A stretch of DNA of 64,000 nt from positions 15,975,738 to 16,039,737 of the forward strand of contig OY992833.1 of assembly GCA_963921425.1 (NCBI GenBank), read 5' to 3'. This DNA comes from Dryas octopetala. Its lineage: Eukaryota > Streptophyta > Magnoliopsida > Rosales > Rosaceae. The position numbers were made by a program, and so were the translations under genes. Below, piece after piece: positions 62,283 to 64,000 of this stretch. The notes under the pieces were generated by a model that saw nothing but the letters and a program-made list of their open reading frames with translations, searched no databases and was not told the DNA's origin. The stretch's first letter is position 1. Every line of letters begins with the position of its first letter.

Positions 62283-63570
62283 CATTCTAATTTTGTTTAT
62301 CTTTGAAAAATGCTTCCATTTTGATCATATTAATCATTGTTAATATTTTTTATTAGGAGTAGGACCTATTTGATTCTGGTGGAACTTTTACTATGTGTAT
62401 GAGTGTATCTTCTGTTGTTTAAATAAAGGGAAAATTAACAGTTTAGTCCTTCTAACATTTCTTATTTGGAAAAAAAACCTTATGACTATTTTTTTTTCCA
62501 AATAAAGCCCTTATTTTTGTAAATAATTAAAGTCATTTGATCATTGTCTTGTCAAGAATTAAATGTCATTATTTTTTTATTTTTTGAGGGTTTAGGATAT
62601 GGGTTAACTTTATACCTTCCTAGGGTATAGAATGAGGTTTGTGGAGGCTGCATATTTCCCAAAATCTCAGAGTTAAAACCTAATATAAAGCCGACAAACC
62701 AGGGCTTGATAAATAAGTAAAAATGCACTGCCGAACAATCAAAAATGGCCGCCGACCGCTCGACGCCTGGTATGTGTGAAAAAAATAGAAAATGATAGAC
62801 CAATATTGTGTAACATTAAATGGTTACAATATTATTGGACTTTAGTTAGAATTTTAAAATGCACAAGGCTTTATTCAGTATATTATAAAATTAAAGGATC
62901 TAAATAGAAGTCTGCCTTAAATAAATTTCATTTATGTCTAAATATATTTGTATTTGATTTGTGTGTGTGTGTGTGTGTGTGTGTGTAGTCCTTGAGGATT
63001 TAAAAAAGAATAATGAAAGTGTTTTGGCAGGCAATTTGGGAAATGTCATAAGAATAAACATAAGTTTTCAAAAATTATGGAAGAATTTTTACGCTGAGAA
63101 AAAAAAAATGGTTTGGCAGTTCAACTCACTTCATTTTAAAATCTTGTCATGTCTATGTATTATGTTGATACAATCAGTTTATCTAATGCATGACTTGAAA
63201 TTATTTATTCATGTGTCAAATGATATTTTTGGTCCATATAGTTTGAACTATTCTCACTTTAGTCGAAAAAGTTTCAGTCAAAATTCTCGTGATTTACCTT
63301 AGTTTACAATCAAGGAGAAATTTGTTAATCTTCCCTTTTTTTATGATTAAGATGTTATAGTAACATGATGACTCCAAACTCTACGCGAAATCACCAAAAT
63401 ATCAATATCCATATCCATATCAATCTAGGGCTGCCATGTCATCATATCATTGAAAAATCAATAGATTTACGAATTTAGCCTAGATTGTAATATAAAATAA
63501 ACTCTTACAATTTATTAAAACTTTTTGAATCATATGAACTAAAGTGAAAAGTAGCCTAACCATTTGGCTT
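62283..63570. other. Intergenic DNA, no gene seen
   Basis: 62625-62710 resembles 7240-7370 (dispersed repeat). A (GT)n tract lies at 62961-62986. An open frame at 62961-63302 starts in the GT tract and has no domain. Confidence 0.45.
62961..62986. repeat. (GT)n microsatellite
   Basis: About 13 GT units. Confidence 0.95.
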
Positions 63571-63586
63571 AAAATATAGTTTGGCC

Positions 63587-63747
63587 TGCAGCCGAGTTCA
63601 AGTCTCTAGTTCGACTTTTGAAGCCAAACAGTAAGGGAGGTAAAATCCCTTATAAATCCCCTAGGCCCGGCGTGGATTGCCTACTTTTCACCGGTTCAAG
63701 GGATTAGTCTGGTGTGTGAAAGCTGGCCTAGGACACCCTCAGTTACC
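63587..63747. mobile_element. SINE-like insertion with perfect 16-bp TSD
   Basis: AAAATATAGTTTGGCC occurs at 63571-63586 and again at 63748-63763, flanking 161 bp of GC-richer sequence. The insert has a B-box-like GAGTTCAAGTCTC near its start and phrases (GGAGGTAAAATCCCTTATAA, GGCCCGGCGTGGATTGCCTA, GGGATTAGTCTGGTGTG) reminiscent of Au-type plant SINEs. No clear A box is visible, so it may be 5'-incomplete. The family assignment is from memory. Confidence 0.65.
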
Positions 63748-63789
63748 AAAATATAGTTTGGCCTTATTTTAATATGTGTTGTCCTTTAG

Positions 63790-63915
63790 TTGTTAGAGCT
63801 TCCAACCAATGTCCATAACTTTGAGGTCGTTGCAAGAGTTGGATTCCTAAGTTTACCTCAAATGAGCTGGATATGAGATTTTTTTAGTAGATATTGATTT
63901 GGAGGCCTATTTATG
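63790..63915 (+). pseudogene. Detached copy of the last exon of the USP-kinase gene
   Basis: After a CTTTAG acceptor-like site the sequence follows exon 10 of the kinase gene (33701-33844): TTAGAGCTTCCAACCAATG, GGATTCCTAAGTTTACCTCA and GTAGATATTGATTTGGAGG, down to the TATTTATGA stop. Similarity continues into the 3' UTR up to the window end (CATGATGATTTTAGGTTTAATTACTTG). It lacks about 18 bases in the middle (after GAGCTGGAT) and has several substitutions. No upstream exon is found within the window, so it is a truncated duplicate, probably moved by ectopic repair or transposition. Confidence 0.85.
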
Positions 63916-64000
63916 AGCATTAGACCTTTTTTATTATTTATTTTGTGCATGATGATTTTAGGTTTAATTACTTGGGGCAAAAGAGATCTAGTAGACTCAG

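Overview
The window is nuclear DNA of a flowering plant, almost certainly a eudicot. It is AT-rich and low in gene density. It has spliced genes with GT-AG introns, plant-specific families (receptor-like cytoplasmic kinases, DUF26 cysteine-rich secreted proteins, FAR1-type proteins), plant CACTA and Mutator-like elements, a tRNA-derived SINE and long CT/AT microsatellites. The style fits a woody rosid such as a Rosaceae species, but the species is a guess.

Host genes are few. (1) 18135-20264 (+): a complete four-exon PTI1-like/At3g15890-type receptor-like cytoplasmic kinase, 389 aa, with an N-terminal acylation signal. (2) 30344-33844 (+): a complete ten-exon kinase with an N-terminal universal-stress-protein-like domain, 604 aa. 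(3) 49441-50201 (+): a secreted protein with two DUF26 (Gnk2-type) domains, split by one frame change, so a probable pseudogene. (4) 63790-63915 (+): a detached copy of the last exon of gene 2, about 30 kb away, with a SINE-like insert just upstream.

Most of the rest is transposable elements, several with exact ends and target-site duplications (TSDs). 650-1297: LINE-like retroposon. 1653-6870: CACTA element with dense subterminal repeats and a decayed Ptta/En/Spm-type gene. 8260-9300 and 14669-15830: Mutator-type foldback elements. 17350-17444: tRNA-derived SINE. 20718-25945: a whole Mutator-like element (MULE) with 97%-identical terminal inverted repeats (TIRs), a perfect 10-bp TSD and an intact 773-aa FAR1/MuDR-type transposase gene. 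27786-29314: GC-rich MULE. 39438-45725: CACTA element carrying a transposase-associated domain and an Ulp1-type cysteine protease with its H/D/C triad. 51059-56941: a Pack-MULE holding a captured piece of a mitochondrial ribosomal protein S2 gene, into which a Ty1-copia element (now a fossil) and a 0.9-kb TIR element inserted. From 58141: the end of a third CACTA element with the last exon of a related Ulp1-type gene. 61121-62272: another TIR element.

The best candidates for a biological system are the apparently intact FAR1-type MULE, which shows a mobile relative of the domesticated FAR1/FHY3 light-signalling family with its ends and TSD still readable, and the Pack-MULE capture of a nuclear gene for an organelle ribosomal protein. 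Long stretches (about 9.3-14.6, 15.8-17.3, 25.9-27.7, 33.8-39.4 and 45.7-49.4 kb) hold no gene I can support.
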